Program-made: the position numbers and the translations under genes
Notes under the pieces: generated by a model
The model's database searches: none
What the model saw: only the letters and a program-made list of their open reading frames with translations
What the model was told of the DNA's origin: nothing
Shown: positions 33,559 to 45,411 of the stretch, piece by piece
Layout: every line of letters starts with the position of its first letter
How positions within the stretch are numbered: the first letter of the stretch is position 1
DNA from: Neostapfia colusana
Taxonomy: Eukaryota > Streptophyta > Magnoliopsida > Poales > Poaceae
Assembly: GCA_030760725.1 (NCBI GenBank)
Contig: JASWHV010000001.1
Location: forward strand, 23,433,928-23,497,927
DNA: 64,000 nucleotides
Direction: 5' to 3'

Positions 33559-36500
33559 AACTATGCTCGTGGCCACGTTAACCATGTCACTGCTGAGGAA
33601 GCACAACAGGCTGAGGACGTCACAATTGGTATGTTCCTTGCCAACTCCAACCCAGCCACCATTTTATTTGATTCTGGAGCATCACATTCCTTCATATCGT
33701 CCAAATATGTTGCCAAACATCATCTACCCGTATCCCACTTAGAATGTGCTATGTTAGTTAATTCACCCGGAGGAGAAATGAGGACTAGTATAGTATGTCC
33801 TAAGGTAAGCCTTAAAATAAGGGGGGTAGACTTACTTGCCAACCTTATTGTTTTGGACTCCCACGGGATTGACATCATACTCGGAATGGACTGGTTAAGC
33901 AAGCACAATGGAGTAATCCAATGCGCTGAGAGAAGCGTGCAGTTGACAAACGAACACGGTACCCGTGTCGAGTTTGAGTCAGCCCAGCAAGCAACCGAAC
34001 GGGCGGATTTGAACCATGTTGAAGGAGTAGCATTGGACAGGACTCCAGTGGTTCAGGAATTTTCGGACGTGTTTCCGGAAGACCTTCCAGGAATGCCACC
34101 TAATCGGGACATCGAGTTTGCCATAGATCTGGTACCCGGAACTGCACCTATAGCTAAGAGACCATATAGGATGCCCGTCCACGAGTTAGTTGAACTCAAG
34201 AAGCAAATTCAAGAACAGTTGGAGAAGGGTTTTATCCGTCCAAGTTCGTCACCATGTGGAGCCCCGGTACTTTTCTTGGACAAGAAGGACGGAACCCAAA
34301 GAATGTGCGTGGACTACAGGTCTCTCAACGAGGTGACAATCAAGAATAAATACCCTCTGCCCCGTATAGAGGACCTGTTCGATCAAATGAAAGGAGCCCA
34401 AGTATTCTCCAAGATTGATCTTCGGTCGGGATATTTCCAGCTGAAGATTAAGCCCTCCAATATACCTAAGACAGCCTTTCGGACACAGTATGGTTCATAT
34501 GAATATACCGTCATGTCTTTTGGATTGACGAATGCACCCGCATACTTTATGTACCTTATGAACAAGGTTTTCATGGAGTACTTGGACAAGTTCATCGTGG
34601 TTTTCATCGACGACATTATGGTGTATTGAAAAAGTAAGGAGGAGCATGAAGAACATCTGAGATTGACCTTGCAGAAGTTGCGCGAGCATCAGTTGTATGC
34701 CAAGCTCAACAAGTGTCAATTTTGGCTAAGGGAAATATCCTTCCTAGGCCACATCATCTCCAAGGAAGGGGTATCGGTTGATCCTGGAAAGGTGAGAGAT
34801 GTTCTGAAGTGGGACCAACCGAAGAGCGTGAGGGATATTCGGAGTTTCCTTGAGATGGCAGGATACTATCGGCGCTTCATTAAAGACTTCTCTAAGATAG
34901 CAAAACCTATGACGGAGTTGCTAATGAAGGGAAAAGTCTTTCAATGGACACAAGCCTGTCAAGAAAGTTTTGAGGAACTCAAGAAAAGGCTAACCACAGC
35001 ACCAGTTCTGGTATTGCCACATGTAAGCAAGAGCTTTGACATATATTGTGACGCATCCAGACAAGGGCTCGGATGTGTGCTCATGCAGGAAGGACAAGTG
35101 GTAGCCTATGCCTCACGACAATTAAAGAGGCATGAGCTTAACTATCCTACACATGATTTGGAGTTAGCAGCAGTGGTGCATGCATTGAAGATTTGGAGAC
35201 ATTATATCCTTGGTCATCGATGTGAGATCTATACGGATCATAAAAGCCTCAAGTACATATTTACACAAACGGACTTGAATTTGAGGCAACATCGATGGTT
35301 AGAACTTATAAAGGATTATGATGTGGGAATCAACTACCACACCGGGAAGGCCAATGTGGTCGCTGACGCATTGAGCAGAAAGGGAGCATGCCACCAACTC
35401 ACGGTTCGGGAGCTACCACCCGAACTTCGAAAGGAGTTCAAACGGTTACACCTCGGATTCTTGAATAACATGGAGATAATAGAGATCCACTCCCCATTAG
35501 AGCAAGAAATAAGAGAGGGCCAAGCAACGGACGAGGGGATCAAGGAGATCAAGGAAAGAATCCGACAAGGGATAGAAAAAGATTTCAAGAAGGATGAAAA
35601 GGGTACGCTTTGGCTAGGAAAAAGGATTTGTGTGCCAAACATAAGACACCTTCGCGACATGATATTGAAGGAGGCACATGATTCACCCTATTCCATACAT
35701 CCAGGGAGCACCAAAATGTACAAGGACTTGAAAACTTGCTATTGGTGGGATGCTATGAAGAGGGATATAGCCGAATACGTTGCCCTATGCGACACATGCC
35801 AACGGGTAAAGGCCGAACATCAAAAACCCGCTGGATTGTTGCAACCTTTGAAAATACCTGAATGGAAATGGGAGGACATCAGTATGGACTTTATTGTCGG
35901 ATTGCCAAGAACTCAGTCAGGATACGATTCCATCTGGGTCATTGTGGACCGGTTGACGAAAACCGCCCATTTTCTTTCGGTGAAGACCAGTTACAACGTT
36001 ACACAGTTGGCAGAATTGTACATGGAGCAGATCGTGTGCCGTCATGGAGTTCCGAAGAGGATAGTCTCAGATCGAGGTTCTCAGTTTACCTCTAGATTCT
36101 GGAGGAAGCTGCAGAAAGCCATGGGTACGCGATTGGATTTTAGCTCCGCCTATCACCCACAAACAGATGGGCAAACCAAAAGGACGAACCAAATTTTGGA
36201 GGACATGTTGAGAGCTTGCGCCTTGAAACGTGGGCGTAGTTGGGATAGGAGTTTACCGTATGCCGAGTTCTCCTATAACAACAGCTATCAAGCTAGCTTG
36301 AAGATGTCGCCTTTCGAAGCCTTATATGGCAGACGGTGTAGAACGCCGCTGTTCTGGAACGAGACTGGAGAGAACCAGGTGTTTGGACCCGAAGTACTAC
36401 AAGAGGCTGAAAAGCAAGTCCAAACGATACGGGAAAACTTAAAGGCTGCTCAGTCATGACAGAAAGGCTATGCGGACAATAGGAGTAGGAAGTTGACCTT

Positions 36501-36954
36501 TGAAGTAGGAGACTTCGTATACCTTAAGGTATCGCCTATCCGAGGCCAACGACGTTTTAACGTCAAAGGCAAACTAGCGCCTCGCTACATCGGACCATTT
36601 AAGATTTTGGACAAGCGAGGAGAAGTAGCCTATCAACTAGAGCTCCCAAACCACCTCTCCGACGTACATGACGTGTTTCATGTATCCCAGCTCAAGAAGT
36701 TCTTGAGAATACCAGAGGAACAAGTGTCAATGGGAGAACTTGAACTTCAAGAGGACCTGACTTACGCAGAACACCCTATCCGAATCTTGGACGTAAAGGA
36801 AAGGGTCACCTGAAACAAGGTGATTCGATGGTGCAAAGTACAATGGAGCCATCACACTGAAGCTGAAGCCACATGGGAGCGTGAAGAGGATATTAAGGCT
36901 AAATTCCCCCATCTATTTTCTACTAACGAATCTCGAGGACGAGATTCAATTTAA
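33559..36954 (+). pseudogene. pol: Protease-RT-RNase H-integrase-chromodomain, element D
   Basis: One frame, the same as gag. Protease has DSGASH (Asp 33670), RT has FIDD at 34603-34614, RNase H has YCDAS (about 35044) and YTDHKS (about 35233), and integrase has HHCC (about 35698-35820). The integrase Asp codons are at 35887 and 36070. The third catalytic residue, Glu in A and E, is a Lys codon here (36178-36180). TGA stops at 34627, 36457 and 36811 interrupt it; the last two fit CGA to TGA. The tail TWEREEDIKAKFP resembles a chromodomain. The natural stop is the TAA at 36952-36954, just before the PPT. Confidence 0.92.
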
Positions 36955-36966
36955 GGGGGGTAGATT
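36951..36966 (+). other. Polypurine tract, element D
   Basis: TTAAGGGGGGTAGATT immediately precedes the 3' LTR and overlaps the end of pol. Confidence 0.85.
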
Positions 36967-38274
36967 TGTGACACCCTCATCTCGGGTGTCAGCATATGTT
37001 CATGTTTTATGAAGAAGAAAAAACATTTTAAGAAAAGAAGGAACAGAGACAAGTATCAAAAGGATAGCCAATAATGCTCTCCGAGAGCACCGAAGGCAAT
37101 TTCCACGGCCAGCAGACCACATGGCGTGTTCGGAGCTCATCCCCGAGAAATTTGGGAGAGGTCCGCCGCTAAACTAGCTACGTGGCAGGCTCGGGGGTCA
37201 CCTCCGCAATTGAAAAGAGGTCCGACCCTGTGGGACACGTGCTGCCCGCGGAGATAGCCTCTGCGGAAGAAGCAAAGGCATTTTTCATAGGACACGTGTC
37301 GTCCCCGGAGCTAGTCTTCGCGGAAATAAGAGGGCCAGTTGCGGAGGATACGTGTCAATCTCGGAGCTCATCTCAGAGAAGTCCGGATCTATCGAACACG
37401 TGTCGCCACTGGAGCTTATCACCGGGAGGTCCGTCGCAGCTAAACACGTGTCGACCTCGGGGCATGTCCCTGAGGAAAGGAGAGCGGAAGGACCGGCACC
37501 CATACGTGGCGTGCGCGGAGCTCGTCTCCGAAGAAGAGGGAGGTCTCGATCGATTGACACGCGGCACAACCGGAGCTCGACTCTGCGGATGAGGAGATAC
37601 CAGGCCCGGAGGACACGTGGAGCTTCCGGAGCTCATCATCACGGAGGTAACGAGTTCTGGAGCAGTTGTTACGCGTAAGGACACCGGTACGCAACAGAAA
37701 CCGATCTAAAATCCACGATGGTTACCGAAGATATGACGTTGGGATCTAACAAAGATCTGAATAACACTCTTATTCGGGATCCGATCAGATTAGGACTCTT
37801 CTCTTCCCGATTATAAATAGAACCCAAAACCTCTGGCCGAAACCACGAACTTCTCTTTCAACTCCTGAGCCGACGACTTAGCGCCCTAACTCGCCGAACA
37901 TCGCTGAAGCGCAACAAGGGGGATCACCGTAGAAGAACCGAGCGGTCTGAGAAGGACCTCGAAGACAAGAAGAGCGTGAGGTAGGACTTCAATACCACCT
38001 TACGACATCATTGTGTTCATCTTGCATCTGTTCTTCAATTCCTTTCGAACAGAAGTCTTCTCGTGGGCAGATCACTCGATGATCAGTTTGATCTAAAGAC
38101 AAGATCATCGCCACGTTCATCTTTGATCCAAACACCTCTGACCATGCAACTCATGCAAGAACACGTAAAGCTAATCATGAGACAGCATGCATGTGCATCA
38201 TCGCATCTAGTTTAGGGTTTGTGCATGATATTGATTGCTGTGAATTTTGTATGCACGTGAATCCTACATAGCAG

Positions 38275-38355
38275 GACAAACTCAGGAAGCTGTCTACGAC
38301 GAGCTGCAGCAACAAGGTTTTGAGAATCAAGAACAACCGGAACAGCAAGAACAAG
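38275..38355 (+). other. Exon-like segment A in element D 3' LTR
   Basis: 81 nt, fully open, containing QEAVYDELQQQGFE and a Gln/Glu-rich end, between ATAGCAG and CAAG|GCAAGTG. This copy lacks the stop present in the 5' LTR. Confidence 0.55.
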
Positions 38356-39536
38356 GCAAGTGCTCCTTGACAATGTTGATCCTATGTTTTGGGTAAAACT
38401 ATTTTGTTTTGTGAAAAGGTGTGTGTGCTGAGTCAAACATGATGGGAAACCTTTTTATAGGAGTTTACTAGTTTTGGTTGAACCATCCTTGTCGCCTGGG
38501 AAGTTTATGAGTCGGGTATGGTTTTTGCTTTATGCTTCGCTGAGTCTTTGGATCAGGAAGCGAGATAGATGTGTCTAGATAACTGCACTCGAAATGATAA
38601 TGAGGAACTGATGATGTTAATGAACATGGATCGGAGGGAGATCTAGGCAAGCCTGGGTTTGTGTATGAGGTAGCATGAGATGGTGGTTTTGCTTGCCGTA
38701 GATCTAAGGACCGGTTCATGCATGCACATGCCAGGATAACAGTGCCACCACAAGGCCAAGTATGGGTGCGGCTTAGCTGAGTAATTAGGTAAGTTGCTAG
38801 AGTGTTATGGACTGTGGAAGGCGCGGGGAATGGGAGTCGAGTGAGGACTGCCCTGGGAACTGCATGGCACAAGAGGGGGCCCGTGGGTGGGAGAATTGGA
38901 GATTCTAGCCTGCCGGTGAAATCTTAGTGAGTCCATACATCTAGTAACCCCTTTGTAAAGGCTATTTTGTGACCTCTTGACCATACACCGACGGCTGTGT
39001 ACTGGTAAAGTGGAGGTTCTGCAGTCGCCGACGGGTGACGAAATCACAAACTTGTGGGTAAAGAGGTGCAAATTCTGCAGAGTTACTAAAACTATCATGA
39101 TAGCCGAGCTTACGGTCACGAGCACCTGGCTAAACTGCCATGATTAGATGGGATGGTTATTGGAATGGTTATTGGGAAGGTTCTTGGTTATGGTTATTGG
39201 TTATGGTTTGGTTTGGGACTGTTGAGTCCGGGAGATGAGATGGTTGCATGACTGATGGGTCATGATATGAGATTGGTCTCGGTGCGAGACAAGGTTGTTT
39301 CATGAGGTGAGATGGTAGCGAATACGAGGAGGTATTCGTGAGTATGGGTAAAAGATTGGTTAATGTTCGGATGGAACACGGGAAGTGATGGAGGTATGTT
39401 GGTAATTTAATACATGTTGGGATTACATTTAAACTTAAGTGGTTGTTTTATCATGGTTTTACAGAACTGCTTTTCTGCAAATAAACCTTTTATACCTACC
39501 TTGTTTATGAGCTGCATATCATGTGTTATTCCCACA

Positions 39537-39568
39537 CTTGCTGAGTACATCATTGTGCTCAAACTTGC
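39537..39568 (+). other. Conserved LTR hairpin, element D 3' LTR
   Basis: Same as 31612-31643, with the second direct repeat as CTTGC. Confidence 0.6.
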
Positions 39569-39590
39569 ATTATTATTTCTTCATCAACAG

Positions 39591-39637
39591 CAAGAGAAGA
39601 CTACTCTGAAGATCGAGTAGAGCATTATGGCGTGTGA
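39591..39637 (+). other. Exon-like segment B in element D 3' LTR
   Basis: Reads REDYSEDRVEHYGV then TGA (39635-39637) in the phase set by segment A, after CATCAACAG. Confidence 0.5.
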
Positions 39638-39940
39638 TCTGTTCTCAACCTTCCCTGTGGAGGGAGTAGAGATGGAGCCACTTCTGCTTAGTTTTGCTTC
39701 CGCATTAGTTTTTGCTTCCGCATTTAAATAAAGATTTCCGCTGCATAGAAATAAGACTTCCGCTATAAGCATGAGTCCAAGACTCATGAGGTATTGTAAT
39801 AAACTCTGTTATTCGTGGTAATATATAATCTGAATTCAGTTTGTGGAACGTATGTGTATGTGTGATGAACATCCTGGGCACACATATGCATTAGTTCTCG
39901 GTTCCGTGGTTTTCCACAGAATTGAGGACGTCACACACGA

Positions 39941-40043
39941 GCTGATCCAGATGCGCGCTGGCAAGGCCGTGAGGCGGCAACAGCCCCGGCGGCTGACCGA
40001 CAGCCACCGAGTCGGTTTCCCTCTGAGCACAGTCACTAACCAG
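39941..40043 (-). repeat. LTR fragment G, right piece
   Basis: Continues from 29040 once element D is removed. It resembles the F LTR near 23240-23350 (CACTGACCAGTGG) and stops abruptly where E's LTR begins. Confidence 0.6.
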
Positions 40044-42288
40044 TGGAGCTAAGAATTGCCCAGAACTGAATTTACAAGTTTTGGAAATTCTCTGAAAATG
40101 TTTCTATATTCAATTGAACACAGCATCTTACAATCTGAATTACCCTGATCAAATCAACTCCAAATGAGCTGAAACTTTTACAGGAGTCTAATAAAACCCT
40201 AACAAATATTCTGGCAAAATTTGAGGATTTTTGGATAAACCAAACTCCCCCAAAAATTCTTTTGCTGAAAAGATTTAAAGAATTTTCCAGAATTAAATAA
40301 ATACTTTCAAACAAATTGGGTTGCATATTTGGATAGAGTTTGTCAATCGGAATCTAACCCAATTTGAATCACTAAATTTGGAGGTTCCTACCAAAAGTTA
40401 TGCTCTTCTAAAGTTTGGGGGAAATTCTGGGATTTGAATAAATCCGGAAAAAATTTAAAACTGACTGTGGGTCTGGGGAGCACACGTGTCACGCCCTGAA
40501 TTAAGCCACACGGGGCCACAGAGCTGTTTCCCGCGTTGCCACAGTTAATCCGGTGTCACAGAGGATCTGGCCAGTGTTGCTGTGTGACTGACACGTGGGG
40601 CCGGTAGCACCTTCGTCTACCTCCCGCCCCCGCGCTCCGGCGCCGCCGGGCTCACCGGAGCTCGCCGGTTTTTGTTGCTCCGGCCAAATACCGAGCTGCT
40701 ACTCGCCGCCAGGCCCTAATTTAACTCGAGGAACACGATGGGACGAGTTCCATGGACCGGCGAAACCCCTAAACCATCCCGCACCGGTGCAGTGGCTCGG
40801 ATGAAGTTCGGCGGTGCCATCCCGGTGAGCTAGCCCGCCAAAAGCTCCCTGGAAAGGCCCTACAGCATCAGTGAAGGTTATAGAAGCTACGCATGGCCGC
40901 ACATGGGCTCGGGAATGGCTCCTACCTAGGGTTCATCGAGTGCCCGACGTGTGCTGCTAAAACCGCCGTCGGAAAGATTGAATTTACGCCGCGCAGAGCG
41001 TGTTTCTTGCTAGGTTTCAAAAGGGAAGTTGTTGCTAAGCAAGGATACTTCATGTGAGTGCAATTTGCAGTGCTCTAAACAATTATAGCACGAGAATTTG
41101 AGCGATCCTTACCTGCGGGTCCGTTTACACCGGCCGGAGAGGATTTCCGAAATTCGTCGGCGAGAGGCAACGGCTGGAGCTGGGCTTCGGGTGGAAGCTG
41201 TAGGGAGGTCTCGCGCATCCACTGGTGGCCTAGTTCGGCCGTGACAAGCCTCGGGTGAGGCTGTCCATGAGAGCCATCGGTGGCGGTTTCTTCCGGCCGC
41301 CGCTGAAACTCGGTTTTCTCAGGTTGTGATGGCTAAACCCACACAGGGGTGGTGCGAGGGGTTTGTGGGAGGGCTCATGGTGCCGTTTGGTCTCTTAGAT
41401 GAGGCTCGCATGTGAGCTAGGCGATGGCTGATCGATCGAGAGCTCGGCGGCTGTCTCAGTTGGTTTCTCGCGCGGGGAGGGAAAGACAGTGTCGAGGCTT
41501 CCGTAAAGAGGGCGAGAGGGAGCGCGGCAGTAGTTAGCGACGTCCAGCAGCTCTCCAGCGTGAAGGAAATTCAGCAGGAGGTGGCTTCCGCTGATTCTCG
41601 GTATCGCCCGGAGGGAAGTCGGCTCTGCCAATTGCTTTGCATGGGAGTGGACAAACAGACACCGTGTACTGCAGATCTTTTGCAATTCTCAGTTCCCTCA
41701 ATGACATGTGGGTCCCACAGCTCAGTCCCTCCTTATCTCTCTCCAAAATATCTCCCAAAGTTTCAATATGATGGAATTCAATTGTGGGAGTTTAAATCTG
41801 AGAGGCATTTGGACAATTGGGCAAGTTTCATCCAAATTCAAATATGCATTTGAATTCTTTGTTATTTAAAGTCCATTTTGAAAAATGGGTTGCAAATCAT
41901 TTCCATAAATCATGAAACTTTGCACATCCCCTAATTTAGAACCAAGGAACTCAAATATGAAATCTGATTTTAATGTTGACTGCTGCAAATGAGATTTTTA
42001 GCACAACAGTTTTGAATTCCATTGTGTTGTTCTCATTTGAATTTTGAGTTTAACAAATTTGTTCCAAATCTGACTTCAGTTTTCTCACACATGTGGAAAC
42101 TTCCCATCTTGATTTCTGACCCCTCTTGGGATCCAAGTTTCCAATTAAACATTTGAACTTGTGTGAAGAAAACCCTCATGTGTGTTATCACATGTGGAAA
42201 AGTTTTAACAAGTCCCAAATTTCATACATATGAAACCAACTTTTGCAAACAAATGTTTCTTTGTATTCACATTTTTGGGACCTTTACA
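40044..42288 (-). repeat. Element E 3' LTR, truncated
   Basis: Starts TGTAAAGGTCCC (minus) at 42288 after the PPT and aligns with 52688-50444. It has a GC-rich block at about 40480-41680. The last about 2 kb, including the hairpin region, is missing. Confidence 0.92.
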
Positions 42289-42305
42289 TTCCTCCCCCCT
42301 TAAAG
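42289..42305 (-). other. Polypurine tract, element E
   Basis: On the minus strand, TTTAAGGGGGGAGGAA directly precedes the 3' LTR. Confidence 0.9.
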
Positions 42306-42359
42306 GAATCTCGTACCGAGATTACAAAGGAAGAACAAGACGGGAGGTAATTACAAAGT

Positions 42360-45300
42360 TTATGACAAAAGTTCCGGATAGTTCTTGTGGATGTAATCTT
42401 CGGTTTCTCACGTCGCCTCTTCCGGGGTATGATTACTCCACAGGACTTTGTAAAATCTCAAAGTCCGGTTCCGGGTGATCCGGGTCTTTTCGTCGATAAT
42501 CTGTATAGGTTGCTCGACATAGGTGAGATCCGGCTTTAACTCATCGATGTCTTCGGTGCGGATGGCAGCGGTAAACTTGAGACACTTCCGCAGCTGGGAC
42601 ACATGAAATATGTCGTGAATACTGGTAAGGCTTGCCGGTAGTTCCAGCCGGTAGGCTACAGTTCCGCACTTCTCCGTTATGGCGAACGGACCGATGAATC
42701 GGGGAGCAAGTTTCCCCTTGACACAAACCGATGAATCCCTTTCATCGGAGACACGCGAAGATACACGTGCTCTCCGACATTGAAATGCAGCGGTCAACGC
42801 CTCTGATCCGCGTAGCTTTTCTGACGAGATTGGGCAGCTTTGAGGTTCTCTTGTATTATCCGAACTCTCTCTTCGGCATCATTGACAAGATCAACCCAGA
42901 ATGTTATTCGTTCACCGGACTCGCACCAATTCAATGGTGTACGGCACTTCCGGCCGTATAAAGCTTCATATGGTGCCATTTTGATGCTCGACTGGTATCC
43001 GTTGTTGTATGAGAACTCCGCCAGCGGTAAGTGATCATCCCAGCTCTTACCGTGGTGGATGGCACATGCTCTTAGCATATCTTCCAGTATTTGGTTCACC
43101 CTCTCAGTTTGCCCATCGGTTTGAGGGTGATACGCAGAGCTTCGAATCAGTTTGGTCCCCAAGGATGCGTGTAGCTGCTCCCAGAAACGGGCTACGAACA
43201 ACGATCCTCTATCTGACACAATGGTACGGGGAACTCCATGTAAGCACAAGATCCGTGCTATGTACAGCTCTGCATACTGCTTTGCATTATATCTTGTATG
43301 CACAGGGATGAAATGTGCTGATTTGGTTAACCGGTCCACGATTACCCAAATCGAATCATGGTTGTGGGAGGTCATCGGCAACCCGACGATGAAGTCCATA
43401 CTCAAGTCTTCCCACTTCCATGTTGGTACTTGCAATGGTTGCAACAAGCCTGCCTTCTTCATATGGTCGGCCTTGACTCTTCGACACGTATCACATTCTG
43501 AAACGTACTTTGCAACTTCACGTTTCATACGTGTCCACCAAAACTTCTTCCGGAGATCTTGGTACATTTTATTACTGCCCGGATGAATGGAAAACTTGGA
43601 CAAATGAGCTTCATCTAAAATTTTCTTCCGTAGTCCCATATCCTGGGGTACTACAATCCGGTCGTTGAACCACAAAGTACCTTCATCGTCCTTCCGGAAG
43701 CACTTCATTTCTCCGTTTTCTATCCTTCACCGTATGTGAAACATACCCTTGTCTTTTCGTTGAGCTTCAATGATTTCCTCTCGGCTTGGTTCTTCATCAT
43801 CCATTTCAGCAATAGTTAGGTGATGGATATGCGCCTTACGACTGAGCGCATCGGCCACCACATTCGCCTTTCCTGGATGATAATGAATCTCAAGTTCATA
43901 GTCTTTGATGAGCTCTAGCCATCTTCGTTGCCTCATGTTCAATTCTTTCTGAGTAAGATGTACTTCAAGCTCTTGTGGTCAGTGTAGAGGTGTACAAGAT
44001 TTCCGAGCAAGTAATGCGTCCACATCTTCAAAGCAAGGACCACAGCAGCTAACTCAAGATCATGAGTGGGATAATACTGCTCGTGATTTCTGAGTTGACG
44101 AGATCCATAAGCGACCACTCGTCTTTCCTGCATCAGCACGCAGCCAAGACCAATGCCAGATGCATCACAATACACGTCAAAGGGCTTCGTCGTATCCGGC
44201 TGAGCAAGAACTGGGGCTGTTGTGAGATGCTTCACTAAAGTCTTGAAAGCTTGTTCACATGCAGCACCGCACACAAATCTGGTATTCTTCTTTAATAATT
44301 CCGTCATCGGTTTAGCGATCTTCGAGAAACCCGGAATAAACCTCCGGTAGTAACCCACTAAACCGAAGAAGCTACGGATTTCATGCACTGACTTTGGTGA
44401 CTCCCATTTCTGTATTTGGATAATCTTACTCAGATCTACAGTGATGCCCTCCTCTGAAATAATGTGTCCGAGAAATGGTACTTGATTAATCCAGAATTCA
44501 CACTTGCTGAATTTTGCATAGAGTAGATGATCTCGCAGTCTTTGTAGCACAATATGCAGATGTTCAGCAAGTTCTTCTTCTGACTTGGAGTACACCAAGA
44601 TATCGTCGATGAAGACAACGACGAATTTATCCAACTCCAGCATGAATACTGAATTCATCAGGTACATAAAGTGTGCCGGGGCGTTGGTCAAACCAAAAGA
44701 CATAATGAGATACTCATACAGCCGGTATCTCGTTGAGAATGCCGTCTTCGGAATATCTGCTGCCCAGATTTTAATCTGGTGATATCCGGACCGAAGATCC
44801 ATCTTTGAAAATACCTTCGCACCCACTAATTGATCGAAGAGCATATCAATGCGAGGTAGTGGATACTTGTTCTTGATGGTAACGGCGTTCAAAGGACGAT
44901 AATCAACACAAAGCCGTATTGTTTCGTCCTTCTTCTTGACAAACAATGCTGAACAACCCCAAGGTGATGAACTCGGTCGTATAAAGCCCTTGCTCATTAG
45001 GTCATTCAGCTGTGTCTTCAATTCTTCCAGTTCATTGGGTGCCATCTTGTACGGCCTTCGTGATATGGGTGTTGTTCCCAGTATAAGTTCAATCTTGAAC
45101 TCAACGTCTCGCTCGGGCGGCATGCCCGGTAAATCATCGGGAAACACATCCAGATACTCACGTACCACCGGAATGTTCTCTATCTTAACAGATTCCGTGT
45201 GGTTCACTGTTGCAATCTGTTGCCGTCTGGCGCCCAGAATTAATATATGAAGACCGTGCTGTGGGGAGTTGAGCTCAACGGTTTTAGAGCTGATGTTAAG

Positions 45301-45411
45301 AACCGCTCTGTGGTAATTCAACCACAACATCCCCAAAATGATGTCGATCTTCAGACCCTCAAGAATAATGAGAGTCGTAGGGTATATCCTACCCCCCAAA
45401 CAAAGAGGTGC
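42360..45411 (-). pseudogene. pol: RT-RNase H-integrase-chromodomain, element E
   Basis: Minus strand: end of protease and RT with FIDD at 44613-44602, then RNase H (YCDASGIGLGCVLMQ). A frameshift near 43940 follows; then integrase with HHCC, the DDE Asp residues and an intact TDGQTERVNQ Glu in a 304-codon open stretch (43708-42794). The C-terminal domain and the HTPEEAT tail end at a TAA at 42362-42360. Breaks I can see are the frameshift near 43940, stops at 43727 and 42794 (the latter CGA to TGA), and a TGA in the tail near 42415. It lacks the 54 nt that A has at 5503-5556. RT and integrase would copy and insert the element. Confidence 0.9.

Larger units (their letters stand above)
29041..39935 (+). 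mobile_element. Element D: Ty3/gypsy chromovirus-type retrotransposon, structurally complete
   Basis: TSD CACGA lies at 29036-29040 and 39936-39940. LTRs of 2970 and 2969 bp (TGTGACACCC..GACGTCACA) differ at roughly 55-60 sites by eye (about 2%). The initiator-Met PBS, gag, protease, RT, RNase H, integrase and a chromodomain-like tail lie in a single frame, followed by a PPT. Four in-frame stops and an integrase active-site change mean it could not move on its own. The Gag (WTEFKESFRSHYIPVG) and tail suggest a Tekay/Del-like chromovirus, which is inferred. It sits inside LTR fragment G. Confidence 0.95.
36967..39935 (+). repeat. Element D 3' LTR
   Basis: Partner of 29041-32010, followed by TSD CACGA (39936-39940). 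The TATA box is near 37811, and the CACGTG array is at about 37118-37619. Confidence 0.95.
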
